Source: JAAYYY01 sp032260445 (GTDB lineage Bacteria > Chloroflexota > Anaerolineae > Promineifilales > Promineifilaceae). Taken from it: 8,342 nt of DNA. Location: the NCBI GenBank assembly GCA_032260445.1, contig JAVVFG010000171.1, positions 1 through 8,342 of the forward strand. The letters are read 5' to 3'. Positions 1-6,035 of the stretch are shown piece by piece. The position numbers and the translations under genes were made by a program. The notes under the pieces are model-generated. The model searched no databases and was not told the DNA's origin. It saw nothing but the letters and a program-made list of their open reading frames with translations. Numbering within the stretch: position 1 is the stretch's first letter; every line of letters starts with the position of its first letter.

Positions 1-70
1 GGCCGGCGCGGGCGAGCTTTTTACGCACGGGGCCGATTATGGTAAATTTGGCGTTGCAGGCGAACTGCAT
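1..70 (-). CDS. possible 5' end of a leftward gene, cut by window edge
   Basis: Weak call. On the minus strand an ATG at 70-68 opens a frame that stays open to the window edge (23 codons). An in-frame TAA lies five codons upstream, so this is the first ATG after a stop. The residues read like a plausible protein start (MQFACNAKF, then TIIGPVRKKL), and most third positions are G or C as in the neighbouring genes. Against it, the only Shine-Dalgarno-like run (GGAGGGG in the minus sense) is about 15-20 nt from the ATG, which is too far, and the fragment is too short to assign to a family. If real, it would be transcribed divergently from the parA cassette and share its control region. No function is proposed. 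Confidence 0.25.
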   Translation of the reverse strand, partial: MQFACNAKFTIIGPVRKKLARAG

Positions 71-261
71 GCGATTTTGTGGTTACCCCTCCCTGGACGG
101 TCACAAAGTGCTTATAAGCCTCGAATTTTCGCGCTGAGCGGCAAAGATGAAGCTCTTTTCAGAACAAATATGCGCCGTGGCCCGGTGCGGCGGCAAAATG
201 GTATTCCGGGAGCAGCGTCAGGCCGGCGGCGGTGGCCGCGCGGGTTACGGCGGGAGTGTGC

Positions 262-283
262 ATACCTACACATGTGTAAGTAT
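262..283. repeat. 22-bp near-perfect palindrome (operator/centromere-like site 1)
   Basis: Arms ATACCTACACA (262-272) and TGTGTAAGTAT (273-283) are reverse complements at 10 of 11 positions with no spacer; the core TACACATGTGTA is perfect. The site lies about 160 bp upstream of the parA ATG. Ribbon-helix-helix proteins encoded beside parA genes commonly bind short palindromes or iterons upstream of the operon, for autoregulation and/or as the partition site. Binding here is inferred. Confidence 0.55.
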
Positions 284-295
284 CTGCGGACTTTA

Positions 296-324
296 TTGCA
301 CACGGTAACACATGTGTGTACACT
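296..324 (+). promoter_or_regulatory. candidate sigma70-type promoter for the parA cassette
   Basis: TTGCAC (296-301) and TACACT (319-324) are separated by 17 bp. They match the -35 and -10 consensus at about 3 of 6 and 4 of 6 positions respectively. The palindrome at 308-317 sits exactly in the spacer, a typical place for a repressor, which supports autoregulation. The match is weak and other placements are possible; the predicted leader would be roughly 110 nt. Confidence 0.3.
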
Positions 325-328
325 TGTA
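308..328. repeat. ACACATGTGT palindrome plus degenerate third copy (sites 2 and 3)
   Basis: ACACATGTGT at 308-317 repeats exactly the 10-bp core of the palindrome centred at 272/273; the two centres are 40 bp apart. Immediately after it, TACACTTGTA (319-328) is a further copy with one mismatch between its half-sites, centred 11 bp downstream; GTGTACAC (316-323) bridges the two. Spacings of 40 and 11 bp are close to whole helical turns, as expected for sites bound on one face of DNA. Function as operator or centromere is inferred. Confidence 0.5.
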
Positions 329-442
329 AGCAGTGCCAGATATGAATTCGCTCCGCGACGGGCACCGGCCAACTAGCCGGCACCGATACGAGGAGGGCCG
401 GCAGCACACAGCGATGGGTAATAAAGTCGAGGAGGGCACACG

Positions 443-1201
443 ATGACACGAATCGTGGCAGTTGTCAGCCAGAAGGGCGGGGTGGGCAAAACCAGCCTGG
501 TGCAGAATCTTGGCGCCGAGCTGGCCGCCACAGGCACGCGCATCCTGCTAGTCGACTTCGACCCACAGAGCAACCTGACGACCGGCTGGGGGCTAGATCC
601 TTCGGCGCTCGGCGGGACAATCTATGATGCGATGACGACCCCAGAGTCGGCGGCAGATTGTATCCTGCGCCTGCGCCCCCGGCTAGACATCATCCCCGCG
701 AATCTGGACCTGGCCGGGGCTGAGCTGGCTTTCATCAATGCGATCGACCGCAACAACAAGCTGCGCAAGGCGCTGGGCGGGATTGCCGGTGGCTATGACC
801 TGATCTTGATTGACGGCCCGCCAAGTCTGGGCTTCTTCACGGTCAACGCGTTAGCAGCCGCGAACGAGATCATTATTCCCCTGCAGGTCCATCCTTATGC
901 CTACAAAGCGGTTGACCAGCTGCTGACGATTGTCGAGCAGGTGGAGGAGATTAATCCCTATCTGCAACTGACCGGTATCGTGCTGACGATGCATGACCGG
1001 CGCAACAGTCTCACCGGGGCGATCGAAGATGCGGCGCGTCAGCGTTTCGACGGCCTGGTCTTTGAAACGGTGATCCCGATCAACGTGCGCATTGCTGAGG
1101 CCACGCTCGACGGCGTGAGTGTGGGTGAATATGAAGCAACGAGCGCCGGCGCCCAAGCGTACCAGGCGCTGGTAATGGAGGTCCTGAACCGTGGCACGTA
1201 A
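443..1201 (+). CDS. parA: ParA-family partition ATPase
   Basis: A 252-residue ParA/Soj-type P-loop ATPase, the usual length for the small chromosomal/plasmid class without an N-terminal HTH extension. Visible motifs: deviant Walker A KGGVGKT at residues 11-17 (signature lysine K11, catalytic-loop lysine K16), the A' motif LLVDFDPQSN at 35-44 (D40), and Walker B LILIDGPPSLG at 120-130, where the usual DCPP reads DGPP. Such proteins form ATP-dependent dimers that coat the nucleoid and move a DNA-bound partner, segregating plasmids or chromosome origins. The ATG at 443 is preceded by GAGGAGGG (429-436) at 6-nt spacing, which fixes the start. The downstream RHH gene overlaps its end by 11 bp, so the two are translated together; that RHH protein is the likely ParB-like partner. 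Palindromes upstream suggest autoregulation. The family is certain; whether it segregates a plasmid, a prophage or the chromosome is unknown. Confidence 0.95.
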   Translation: MTRIVAVVSQKGGVGKTSLVQNLGAELAATGTRILLVDFDPQSNLTTGWGLDPSALGGTIYDAMTTPESAADCILRLRPRLDIIPANLDLAGAELAFINAIDRNNKLRKALGGIAGGYDLILIDGPPSLGFFTVNALAAANEIIIPLQVHPYAYKAVDQLLTIVEQVEEINPYLQLTGIVLTMHDRRNSLTGAIEDAARQRFDGLVFETVIPINVRIAEATLDGVSVGEYEATSAGAQAYQALVMEVLNRGT

Positions 1202-1532
1202 GCGCGATCTGGCAAGCAAGTTGACGCAGGAGACGAGCCGCCCTGGCTGGCGCGACACGATTACGGGGAGCGCGGAGACAGCGGCAGCGGAGAGCGAGGC
1301 GCGGCCCGAGCCGAAAGCGCCGGAGACGCGGCGGCGGCGGAACCGGCTGCAGCGCAAAACCTATCTGTTGACGCCGGACCTGGTGGATCACATCGCCGAG
1401 CTGGCGGAACAGGAGCGGGTGGGGATCAACGAACTGGTGCGCTGGTTGCTGCGTGAAGCGCTGGCACAGATTGAATCAGGCGACCTGGTGATACCGACAC
1501 GGCCGGCCAACCGGCAAATTGTGCAGCAGTAG
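1191..1532 (+). CDS. small ribbon-helix-helix DNA-binding protein, ParB-like partner
   Basis: A 113-residue basic protein. Residues 1-50 are low-complexity, rich in Arg, Glu, Ala and Pro, and probably disordered. Residues about 55-93 look like a ribbon-helix-helix fold: a beta strand RKTYLLT (55-61), helix 1 from PDLVDHIAELAEQE (62-75), a VGIN turn (77-80), then helix 2 ELVRWLLREAL (81-91). RHH proteins beside ParA genes act as centromere-binding adaptors and autorepressors, and their disordered N-terminus often stimulates the ParA ATPase (known for ParG/omega-type proteins). The start is GTG at 1191, inside the end of parA, with TGGAGGT at 1176-1182 as ribosome binding site. Translational coupling to ParA is therefore expected. 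The clustered ACACATGTGT palindromes upstream of parA are the obvious candidate binding sites. The fold is read from sequence pattern only; a CopG-type regulator without a partition role is the alternative. Confidence 0.8.
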   Translation: MARKRDLASKLTQETSRPGWRDTITGSAETAAAESEARPEPKAPETRRRRNRLQRKTYLLTPDLVDHIAELAEQERVGINELVRWLLREALAQIESGDLVIPTRPANRQIVQQ

Positions 1533-1540
1533 AGAGGCCA

Positions 1541-2377
1541 ATGAGCGAAGAAACAGCCCTTATCCCGATCGAAGAGCGGAGCGTCGACTTCTATGGCGAC
1601 GAAATCAAAGGGGTACGTGTAACACGTACCCCCTCCGCCCAGCCCGAGATCTACGTTCCGTTGCGGCAGCTGTGCGACTATCTCGGCGTCAGTTATACAG
1701 GCCAACGCGAGCGTGTCGAGCGCGACGCCGTGCTCTCGACGAAATTAACGCCGGTGCAGGTGACTACCGAAGGCGGGCCGCAGGCGATGCAGTGCCTGCC
1801 GCTCGATTACCTCAACGGCTGGCTCTTCGGCATTAATGCCAGCCGTGTCAAAGAAGAGATTCGCGAACGGCTGATCCGCTACCAGGAGGAATGTTACCTG
1901 ATTTTGCGGGATGCCTTTCTCGGCCCAGACCCGTCCCGGCCAGTCCACAGCGCCAACGAAGCGGCGCTGCTGCAAATTCGGGAGATGGGGTTGGCAATCG
2001 CCCGCATGGCTGACCAACAGCTCGAGCTGGAACGGCGGACGAACGTTACCGAAGGGCGTCTCGATCGTGCCGCCGAATTCGTCGGGCAGATGAACCGCCG
2101 CCTGACGTTGCTTGAGCGGCGGGTAGCGCCGGGGGAGAACCTGACCGAAGAGCAAGCCTTTGAGATCAAGGAGCGGGTCACCCAAATTGCGCTGGAGATG
2201 GCGCGGCACGACCCAGGCAAAAGCCACTTCGCGGAGATCTACCGTTCGCTCAGCTTACAGACGCAGCGCACGAGCTACAAAGACATCCCACAGGATACTT
2301 ATGAGAACGCGCTGCGCTTTCTGGACGACTGGCTACAGGCGCTGCGTGACCGGCCGGAGGAAGGGCAAGAGGGATAG
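1541..2377 (+). CDS. phage antirepressor-like protein (P22_AR_N N-terminus, ORF6C-like C-terminus)
   Basis: A 278-residue protein. Residues about 8-127 match my memory of the phage antirepressor N-terminal domain (P22 AR_N): a strand-rich start, then YVPLRQLCDYLGVSYTGQRE (38-57), RVERDAVLS (58-66), QCLPLDYLNGWLFGI (84-98) and YQEECYLILRDAF (114-126). Residues about 140-195 are strongly helical and charged, probably a coiled coil (RMADQQLELERR, QMNRRLTLLERRV). Residues about 205-270 resemble the ORF6C domain at the C-terminus of several phage antirepressors (FAEIYRSL, SYKDIPQ, ENALRFLDDWL). In phages such proteins bind and inactivate repressors, or bind DNA. It begins 8 nt after the RHH gene stop; the purine-rich GAGAGG at 1532-1537 is only 3 nt from the ATG, so translation may depend on coupling. 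Its fixed position behind parA and an RHH gene suggests a cassette member rather than a random prophage remnant. No lysis, integrase or structural phage gene is present. Domain assignment is fairly secure; function is unknown. Confidence 0.8.
   Translation: MSEETALIPIEERSVDFYGDEIKGVRVTRTPSAQPEIYVPLRQLCDYLGVSYTGQRERVERDAVLSTKLTPVQVTTEGGPQAMQCLPLDYLNGWLFGINASRVKEEIRERLIRYQEECYLILRDAFLGPDPSRPVHSANEAALLQIREMGLAIARMADQQLELERRTNVTEGRLDRAAEFVGQMNRRLTLLERRVAPGENLTEEQAFEIKERVTQIALEMARHDPGKSHFAEIYRSLSLQTQRTSYKDIPQDTYENALRFLDDWLQALRDRPEEGQEG
1610..1632. repeat. perfect 11-bp inverted repeat inside the antirepressor-like gene
   Basis: Arms GGGGTACGTGT (1610-1620) and ACACGTACCCC (1622-1632) are exact reverse complements around a single central A. 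It lies within codons about 24-31 of the antirepressor-like gene. The single-base centre makes a tight RNA hairpin unlikely and a dimeric protein site more likely. It shares GTGT/ACAC half-elements with the sites upstream of parA, although in the opposite arrangement. Confidence 0.6.
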
Positions 2378-2559
2378 TCGCCAAGCGGCACGCACTCAAG
2401 GAAGGGGCGCCGAATCAAATTTTGAACAGCCGCTCAGCAGGCGATTCAGCCGCGACCGCAATCGCGAAAGCTTGTTTCGCATAGTATAAAAACAGGTTCA
2501 TCCAAACATGCATATGAAGGGCTGGGCGAGGAACCACCACCGTCTCATGCCGCCACTGA
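2378..2559. other. convergent intergenic region with hairpins
   Basis: Two genes converge here. Overlapping inverted repeats are visible: GCGATT (2441-2446) with AATCGC (2460-2465), and GCGAAA (2464-2469) with TTTCGC (2475-2480) around a 5-nt loop. TCAAA-T-TTTGA (2415-2425) is a further small palindrome. None is followed by a clear T-run on either strand, so I cannot call a canonical intrinsic terminator, but structured 3' ends or bidirectional transcription stop are plausible. Confidence 0.35.
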
Positions 2560-3849
2560 TCAGCGACTGAAGTAGCCATAAAGCAGGGCAAACATGATGC
2601 TGGCTACCGTGCATACAGCGATCATGACAGGCAAGCCGCGTTTGCTCCACATCAGCGCCGTAATCGGCGTACGCGTACGTTCCGATACGGAAACGACGAC
2701 GATGTTCGCGCTGGAGCCGATGATCGTGCCGTTGCCCCCAAAGCCGGCGCCGAAGACGAGGGCCCACCACAGCGGTTGGATGTTGATCCCGAATTCGCCG
2801 AGCTCGTAGATCACCGGGATGAGGGCGATGGTAATCGGAATGTTGTCGACGATGGCCGAGAGGATGGCAACGGCCCAAATCATGAGCACGCCGAGCAGCA
2901 CAGGATGCAGATAGACGGCATTGTGAAAGAGACGGGCCACCTGCTCGAGCAAACCCGAGCGCTCGAGCCCGCCAACGAGCACAAACAAAGAAGCAAAGAA
3001 CACCAGGATCGTCCACTCGACACGGGAGAGCGTCTCTTCGACGTTGGGTCGCACCCACAACAGGCCGAACATCGCCCCGGCGAGGGCGATATAGGTGGGA
3101 CTAAGCCCAAGAGGCTCCTGCAGGAAAAAGACGGCAATCGTCGCCCCGAGGACGATGAGGATCCGGCGCGCAGTCTGCGGCTGGTCCAGCGCGCGGGCCG
3201 GACGAAGCTGCATCAACGCCGCTGAATTCAACGCCGGGACGCGCAGCTCCTGCCGGAACAAGAACAGGAGCAGACCAACGGCAACAACCCAACTCACGGC
3301 AACAACAGGAAGCGCGTTAACCAGGAACTCGACAAAGCTGAGATCAGCCTGGAGGCCAATGATCACGTTGGGAGGGTCGCCGACGAGCGTGCCGGCACCA
3401 CCGGTGTTGGAGAGAATCGCTTGCGCGATCAGGAACGGGGCGGGACTGAGCCCGACGATCTCGCTGATCAGAACGGTAACTGGCGCGATGAGGACGACCG
3501 TCGTCACATTGTCCAGGAACATCGAAAGGATGGTCGTAATCGCGCCGAGCAGGATCATGAGCCGCACCGGATTACCACGCGACCAGCGCCCGGCAATGAT
3601 GGCGACATACTCGAAGAAGCCGGTGGGCTGCAACAGGGAGACAAGGGTCATCATCCCCAGCAAGAGCCCGAGGGTGGCGAAGTCGATGGCGGCAATTGCC
3701 TGGGCCTCGCTGTAGAAGCCAAGGGCATTGCCGACGCCGACCATGACGACAGCACCCAACATGGCGGCGATCGTCCGGTTTAGCTTTTCCGAAAAGATAA
3801 GGACAAGCGCGGCGACGAAGATGATGGCGGCGACGAGCATGTTGTCCAT
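2560..3849 (-). CDS. CitMHS/ArsB/NhaD-superfamily (SLC13-like) membrane permease
   Basis: A polytopic inner-membrane transporter of 429 residues from the ATG at 3849, typical for the family, with about 10-12 hydrophobic segments. The two internally repeated halves carry family hallmarks. In the first half, SMFLDNVTTVVLIAP lies near residue 110-123 and SNTGGAGTLVGDPPN near 147-161. The second half has the matching AILSAIVDNIPITIALIP and GAGFGGNGTIIGSSANIV towards the C-terminus. The paired DN(V/I)(T/P) and GG.GT..G..(P/A)N motifs are those of ArsB, NhaD and the OCA2/P-protein-like permeases. Members move arsenite, Na+/H+, carboxylates or other anions; substrate cannot be read from sequence. 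It lies directly behind a twin-CBS gene: ATG 3849 follows that gene's stop by 5 nt. The frame extends upstream to a GTG at 3882, overlapping that gene by 28 bp, but neither start has a clear Shine-Dalgarno. I prefer 3849 because the first helix begins at once, as in relatives. ATG 3840 is also possible. Confidence 0.88.
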   Translation of the reverse strand: MDNMLVAAIIFVAALVLIFSEKLNRTIAAMLGAVVMVGVGNALGFYSEAQAIAAIDFATLGLLLGMMTLVSLLQPTGFFEYVAIIAGRWSRGNPVRLMILLGAITTILSMFLDNVTTVVLIAPVTVLISEIVGLSPAPFLIAQAILSNTGGAGTLVGDPPNVIIGLQADLSFVEFLVNALPVVAVSWVVAVGLLLFLFRQELRVPALNSAALMQLRPARALDQPQTARRILIVLGATIAVFFLQEPLGLSPTYIALAGAMFGLLWVRPNVEETLSRVEWTILVFFASLFVLVGGLERSGLLEQVARLFHNAVYLHPVLLGVLMIWAVAILSAIVDNIPITIALIPVIYELGEFGINIQPLWWALVFGAGFGGNGTIIGSSANIVVVSVSERTRTPITALMWSKRGLPVMIAVCTVASIMFALLYGYFSR

Positions 3850-3854
3850 CGCGA

Positions 3855-4325
3855 TCAGGGGGAAGCTGACGACAGGCGCCACGTGGCGAGGAGCGCCGTA
3901 CCGACATCGACGCGAGAAGCGAGGCCCACCAGCCGCCTCTCTTCATCGACGATGGGCAGGTCATAAAGGTCATGCTGGTCGATGAGAGCAAAGGCGCGCA
4001 ATAAGCCGGCGGAAGCGGCGACAGAGATTGGCCGTTCCATGACCTGCGTCACCGATTGGGCAAGAACGTGCGGAGAGGGCGCCTTGTCTTCGAGGGCGCC
4101 AAAGTCGCCGACAAAATCAAAATCCTCTACAAGGGCAATGAAGTCAGGCATGATCAGACTGAGGAGATCACGGATGTGGAGAATGCCGACCAATCGCCCG
4201 CGGGCATCAACAATGGGTAAAGTACCGATGTGCTCGTCGGCCAGCCGAGCAGCAGCCTCTGCGACTGTGGCCGTTTCCGGCAAGGAGATGACATTGTGTT
4301 TCATACAGCTGGAAACGTTTATCAT
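3855..4325 (-). CDS. twin CBS-domain protein
   Basis: A 156-residue soluble protein made of two CBS domains (a Bateman module). CBS1 covers about residues 4-57 (VSSCMKHNVISLPETATV through IGTLPIVD, then LVGILHIRDLL). CBS2 covers about 92-147 (VTQVMERPISV, DLYDLPIVD, RLVGLASRVDV). The linker at about 60-85 is acidic and aromatic (PDFIALVEDFDFVGDFG). Bateman modules bind adenine nucleotides, S-adenosyl compounds or metal ions, and sense energy state or ionic strength; several control transporters. The adjoining permease starts 5 nt after this stop, so the two are probably one transcript, and I infer that this protein regulates the permease. The frame extends upstream to an ATG at 4394, but the ATG at 4325 has GGAG six nt upstream and starts right at the first CBS motif, so I chose it. 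No fused catalytic domain is visible. Confidence 0.85.
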   Translation of the reverse strand: MINVSSCMKHNVISLPETATVAEAAARLADEHIGTLPIVDARGRLVGILHIRDLLSLIMPDFIALVEDFDFVGDFGALEDKAPSPHVLAQSVTQVMERPISVAASAGLLRAFALIDQHDLYDLPIVDEERRLVGLASRVDVGTALLATWRLSSASP

Positions 4326-4773
4326 GGGTGTCTCCGGCTCGGCTGCCGCCATCCCGCTCGTCTCCGCCGGCGTTCGAAGCGCCACACCGCGCATTGAGAT
4401 GGCCAGACAGTCTGCTGTTCCACGAGAGAGTCAACACCGGAAAGTATAGCCTACTCCCGGCGCCCGGGAAACTGACGGGCGGCGTGTGAGGTTCGCCGCA
4501 GCGGCCTGTGGGCACGTCTGCCCGCCCTTCAGCCTGGGAGCGGCCTCGCTCGCCCTTGTGACGCACTATACCCGCTGCATGAAAATTGGAGGGCAGATCC
4601 AGATAGGCCACGACTGCGTATACGTTAGCGAAATAGCAGTTGGCCCTGCCGGCTGCCGCTTTGGTATCCAACCATCGTTAGTGCGTCGTTCCCTTCATCC
4701 CTCTGAGCTAGGTCGTGGTTCACGCTCCCCCGGCCATTCGAAACGAGCGGTAGAGGCGGGCAAGGAGTTGATA
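4326..4773. other. divergent intergenic region between CBS operon and DUF2383 gene
   Basis: About 450 bp separate two divergent genes. Frames are open on both strands in parts of it (plus strand from 4486 in frame with the DUF2383 gene; minus strand 4207-4671), but their translations are low-complexity and resemble no family. The region should hold promoters for both directions. I see a -10 candidate for the leftward operon at 4448-4443 and small palindromes CGTATACG (4617-4624) and TTGG-TAT-CCAA around 4661-4671. No rightward promoter was convincing. Confidence 0.4.
4443..4448 (-). promoter_or_regulatory. candidate -10 element of the CBS-permease operon
   Basis: On the minus strand TATACT (4448-4443) matches the sigma70 -10 consensus at 5 of 6 positions. 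About 17 bp upstream only a weak -35 (TTTCCC) is seen. Transcription would begin near 4436 and give a leader of about 110 nt to the ATG at 4325. Plausible but not decisive. Confidence 0.35.
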
Positions 4774-5739
4774 ATGGCAACTAATTCAGAGACGGTGGTA
4801 GTGTTGAACCGGCTCGTGCGCATCTGCAATGCGAGCGAACGAGGCTTCAACCTGGCTGCCGAAAACGTGAAGAACCGGGGCCTATCGGTCATCTTCAAAG
4901 GCTACGCGCAGCAGCGCGGCCAGTTTGCGGCGCAACTGCGTGAGCTCATCGAGGAAGCGGGTGGCCTGCCGGCAGAGGGCAGCGGCGCTCTGGCTGTGTT
5001 GCATCGCGGCTGGATCAATATCAAGGCCGCGATGACGATCGGCCAGCCCCAGACGGAGCGAGTGGTCCTGGCTGAGGTCAGCCGTGGCGAGGGAGCTGCA
5101 CGCGAAACCTACCGCAACGCGCTGCGCGAGCCGCTGCCAGAGGAACTGCGCCGTGTGGTCGAAGCGCAGTATGCTGCCGTCGAAGCGGTTGGCGACCGGG
5201 TACAGAAGCTGTGCGGCGAGGAAGGACAGCGTCTGGTCGTACGGCTCTTCGACAGCTCGGCCGATGCCGCCGTCGCCGAAGACGAGCTGGCGCTAGCCGG
5301 TTTCCCGGTGGAGGATGTCGACCGGGTTCAGCTCAACGAGGCGGTGTTGGTGTACCAAGGGCAGGGGCAAGATCGCACGGTATTTGAGAGTGCCGCAGCC
5401 GGCGCGACGCTTGGCGGCCTCCTCGGCAGCTTCATCGGTCTCGTCGCCGGGATCAGCGCTCTGATGGGCCCTGTTGGGCCGCTCGCTGATATGACGCCAC
5501 TACCGGCGATGGTGGTCACAATCATTGCCGGCTTCGCCGCTGGCCTGTTCTTCGGGGCGCTGTTTGGGGCGGTGATTGGGGTGGGTGTGGTCCAAGAAGA
5601 CGAATTTCGCTATGCCAGCAGCATGAAGCAGGGCAACCTCCTGCTGCTTGTGGACGCCGACGATGCCCGCGCGGACGAGGCAACCAACATTATGAAAGGG
5701 GTGAACGCCCGCCGCTGGCAGGTAGCCGCCGGTACTTAG
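4774..5739 (+). CDS. DUF2383 (PA2169-type) four-helix protein fused to a glycine-rich membrane module
   Basis: A 321-residue protein. The start is the ATG at 4774, preceded by AGGAG at 4763-4767 with 6-nt spacing; a stop-free extension back to 4486 is not protein-like. Residues about 5-147 are all-helical and match the DUF2383/PA2169 ferritin-like four-helix pattern (VVVLNRLVRICNASERGF; AQQRGQFAAQLRELIEEAGG; HRGWINIKAAM; EVSRGEGAARETYRNAL). Residues about 152-186 (RLVVRLFDSS, AVAEDELALAGFPVEDVDRV) look like half of a small alpha/beta sensor-like domain. Two hydrophobic glycine-rich helices follow at about 207-233 and 243-273 (GATLGGLLGSFIGLVAG; GFAAGLFFGALFGAVIGVGV), joined by a Pro-rich turn. 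The tail (about 288-315, NLLLLVDADDARADEATNIM) looks like a returning strand and helix of the alpha/beta domain. That split arrangement is common in stress-related membrane-associated proteins of unknown function. It is probably membrane-anchored and possibly stress-related; biochemical role unknown. It is monocistronic as far as visible. Confidence 0.85.
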   Translation: MATNSETVVVLNRLVRICNASERGFNLAAENVKNRGLSVIFKGYAQQRGQFAAQLRELIEEAGGLPAEGSGALAVLHRGWINIKAAMTIGQPQTERVVLAEVSRGEGAARETYRNALREPLPEELRRVVEAQYAAVEAVGDRVQKLCGEEGQRLVVRLFDSSADAAVAEDELALAGFPVEDVDRVQLNEAVLVYQGQGQDRTVFESAAAGATLGGLLGSFIGLVAGISALMGPVGPLADMTPLPAMVVTIIAGFAAGLFFGALFGAVIGVGVVQEDEFRYASSMKQGNLLLLVDADDARADEATNIMKGVNARRWQVAAGT

Positions 5740-5792
5740 TCACATCAGGGCTTCGTCATGGGGGAGCCTACCACAGGGGAGCACATCCTCGC

Positions 5793-5820
5793 CCCCGCTC
5801 CTCGGGGCTGGTACCGTTTT
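5793..5820 (+). terminator. weak candidate terminator after the DUF2383 gene
   Basis: A short GC stem CCCCG (5793-5797) and CGGGG (5803-5807) with a 5-nt loop lies about 55 nt after the stop codon. A TTTT run appears only at 5817-5820, ten nt past the stem. The stem is short and the T-run displaced, so this is tentative. Confidence 0.25.
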
Positions 5821-6014
5821 CGCTCGGCTGGTGCAGGCTGCGCGATTGACCCCTGGGCTGCACTTCTGGGCAGTTAGCTTGTTTCTTTCTGCTCATCGAG
5901 CGCCTAGTCTCGATTCCTCGCCAGTCGCAAGATTGAAATGTTCTTCGTAAGAATCGCTTGTTATGATAACTCCTGTTCAGGCCGAGCAGCGTTCTCCTGC
6001 CCGGCAAATGTGTC

Positions 6015-6035
6015 CAAGCAGCTGCGAGCTGCTTG
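6015..6035. repeat. perfect 9-bp hairpin with 3-nt loop
   Basis: CAAGCAGCT (6015-6023) and AGCTGCTTG (6027-6035) are exact reverse complements around GCG. No T-run follows on either strand, so it is not a canonical intrinsic terminator. It sits about 205 nt upstream of the small gene before the NusG paralogue and could be a leader RNA hairpin or a protein-binding site. Confidence 0.55.

Larger units (their letters stand above)
71..442. other. non-coding control region upstream of parA
   Basis: I see no convincing gene in this stretch. A frame open from about position 2 to 376 on the plus strand gives a low-quality, arginine-rich translation that runs straight through the palindromes described separately, so I treat it as chance. 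Visible structure includes a 10-bp perfect palindrome GCTTATAAGC at 110-119, a purine/GC-rich stretch around 215-260, a cluster of ACACA/TGTGT palindromes at about 254-330, and an inverted repeat CCGGC/GCCGG at 365-369 and 376-380 just upstream of the parA ribosome binding site. The length and repeat content suit an operator or centromere-like region. Confidence 0.5.

Noticed and set aside
77..376. Plus-strand open frame upstream of parA (open back to about position 2)
   Set aside because: The translation is arginine-rich and patternless in its second half, has a TTG start without a ribosome binding site, and runs through the palindrome cluster. It looks like chance openness in GC-rich DNA.
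2441..2480. Hairpins between the convergent genes as intrinsic terminators
   Set aside because: Neither stem is followed by a T-run on either strand, so only a structured intergenic region is reported.
4207..4671. Minus-strand open frame upstream of and overlapping the CBS gene
   Set aside because: It overlaps the CBS gene in another frame, has no recognisable domain and no plausible start signal.
4486..4773. N-terminal extension of the DUF2383 protein back to ATG 4486
   Set aside because: The 96 extra residues are Cys/Gly/Arg-rich and not protein-like. ATG 4774 has an ideal AGGAG six nt upstream and begins right at the helical domain.
5933..5967. TTGAAA and TATGAT as a promoter for the nusG-like operon
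   Set aside because: Each box is a good match but the spacing is 23 bp, outside the usual 16-18 bp, so I do not list it as a promoter.
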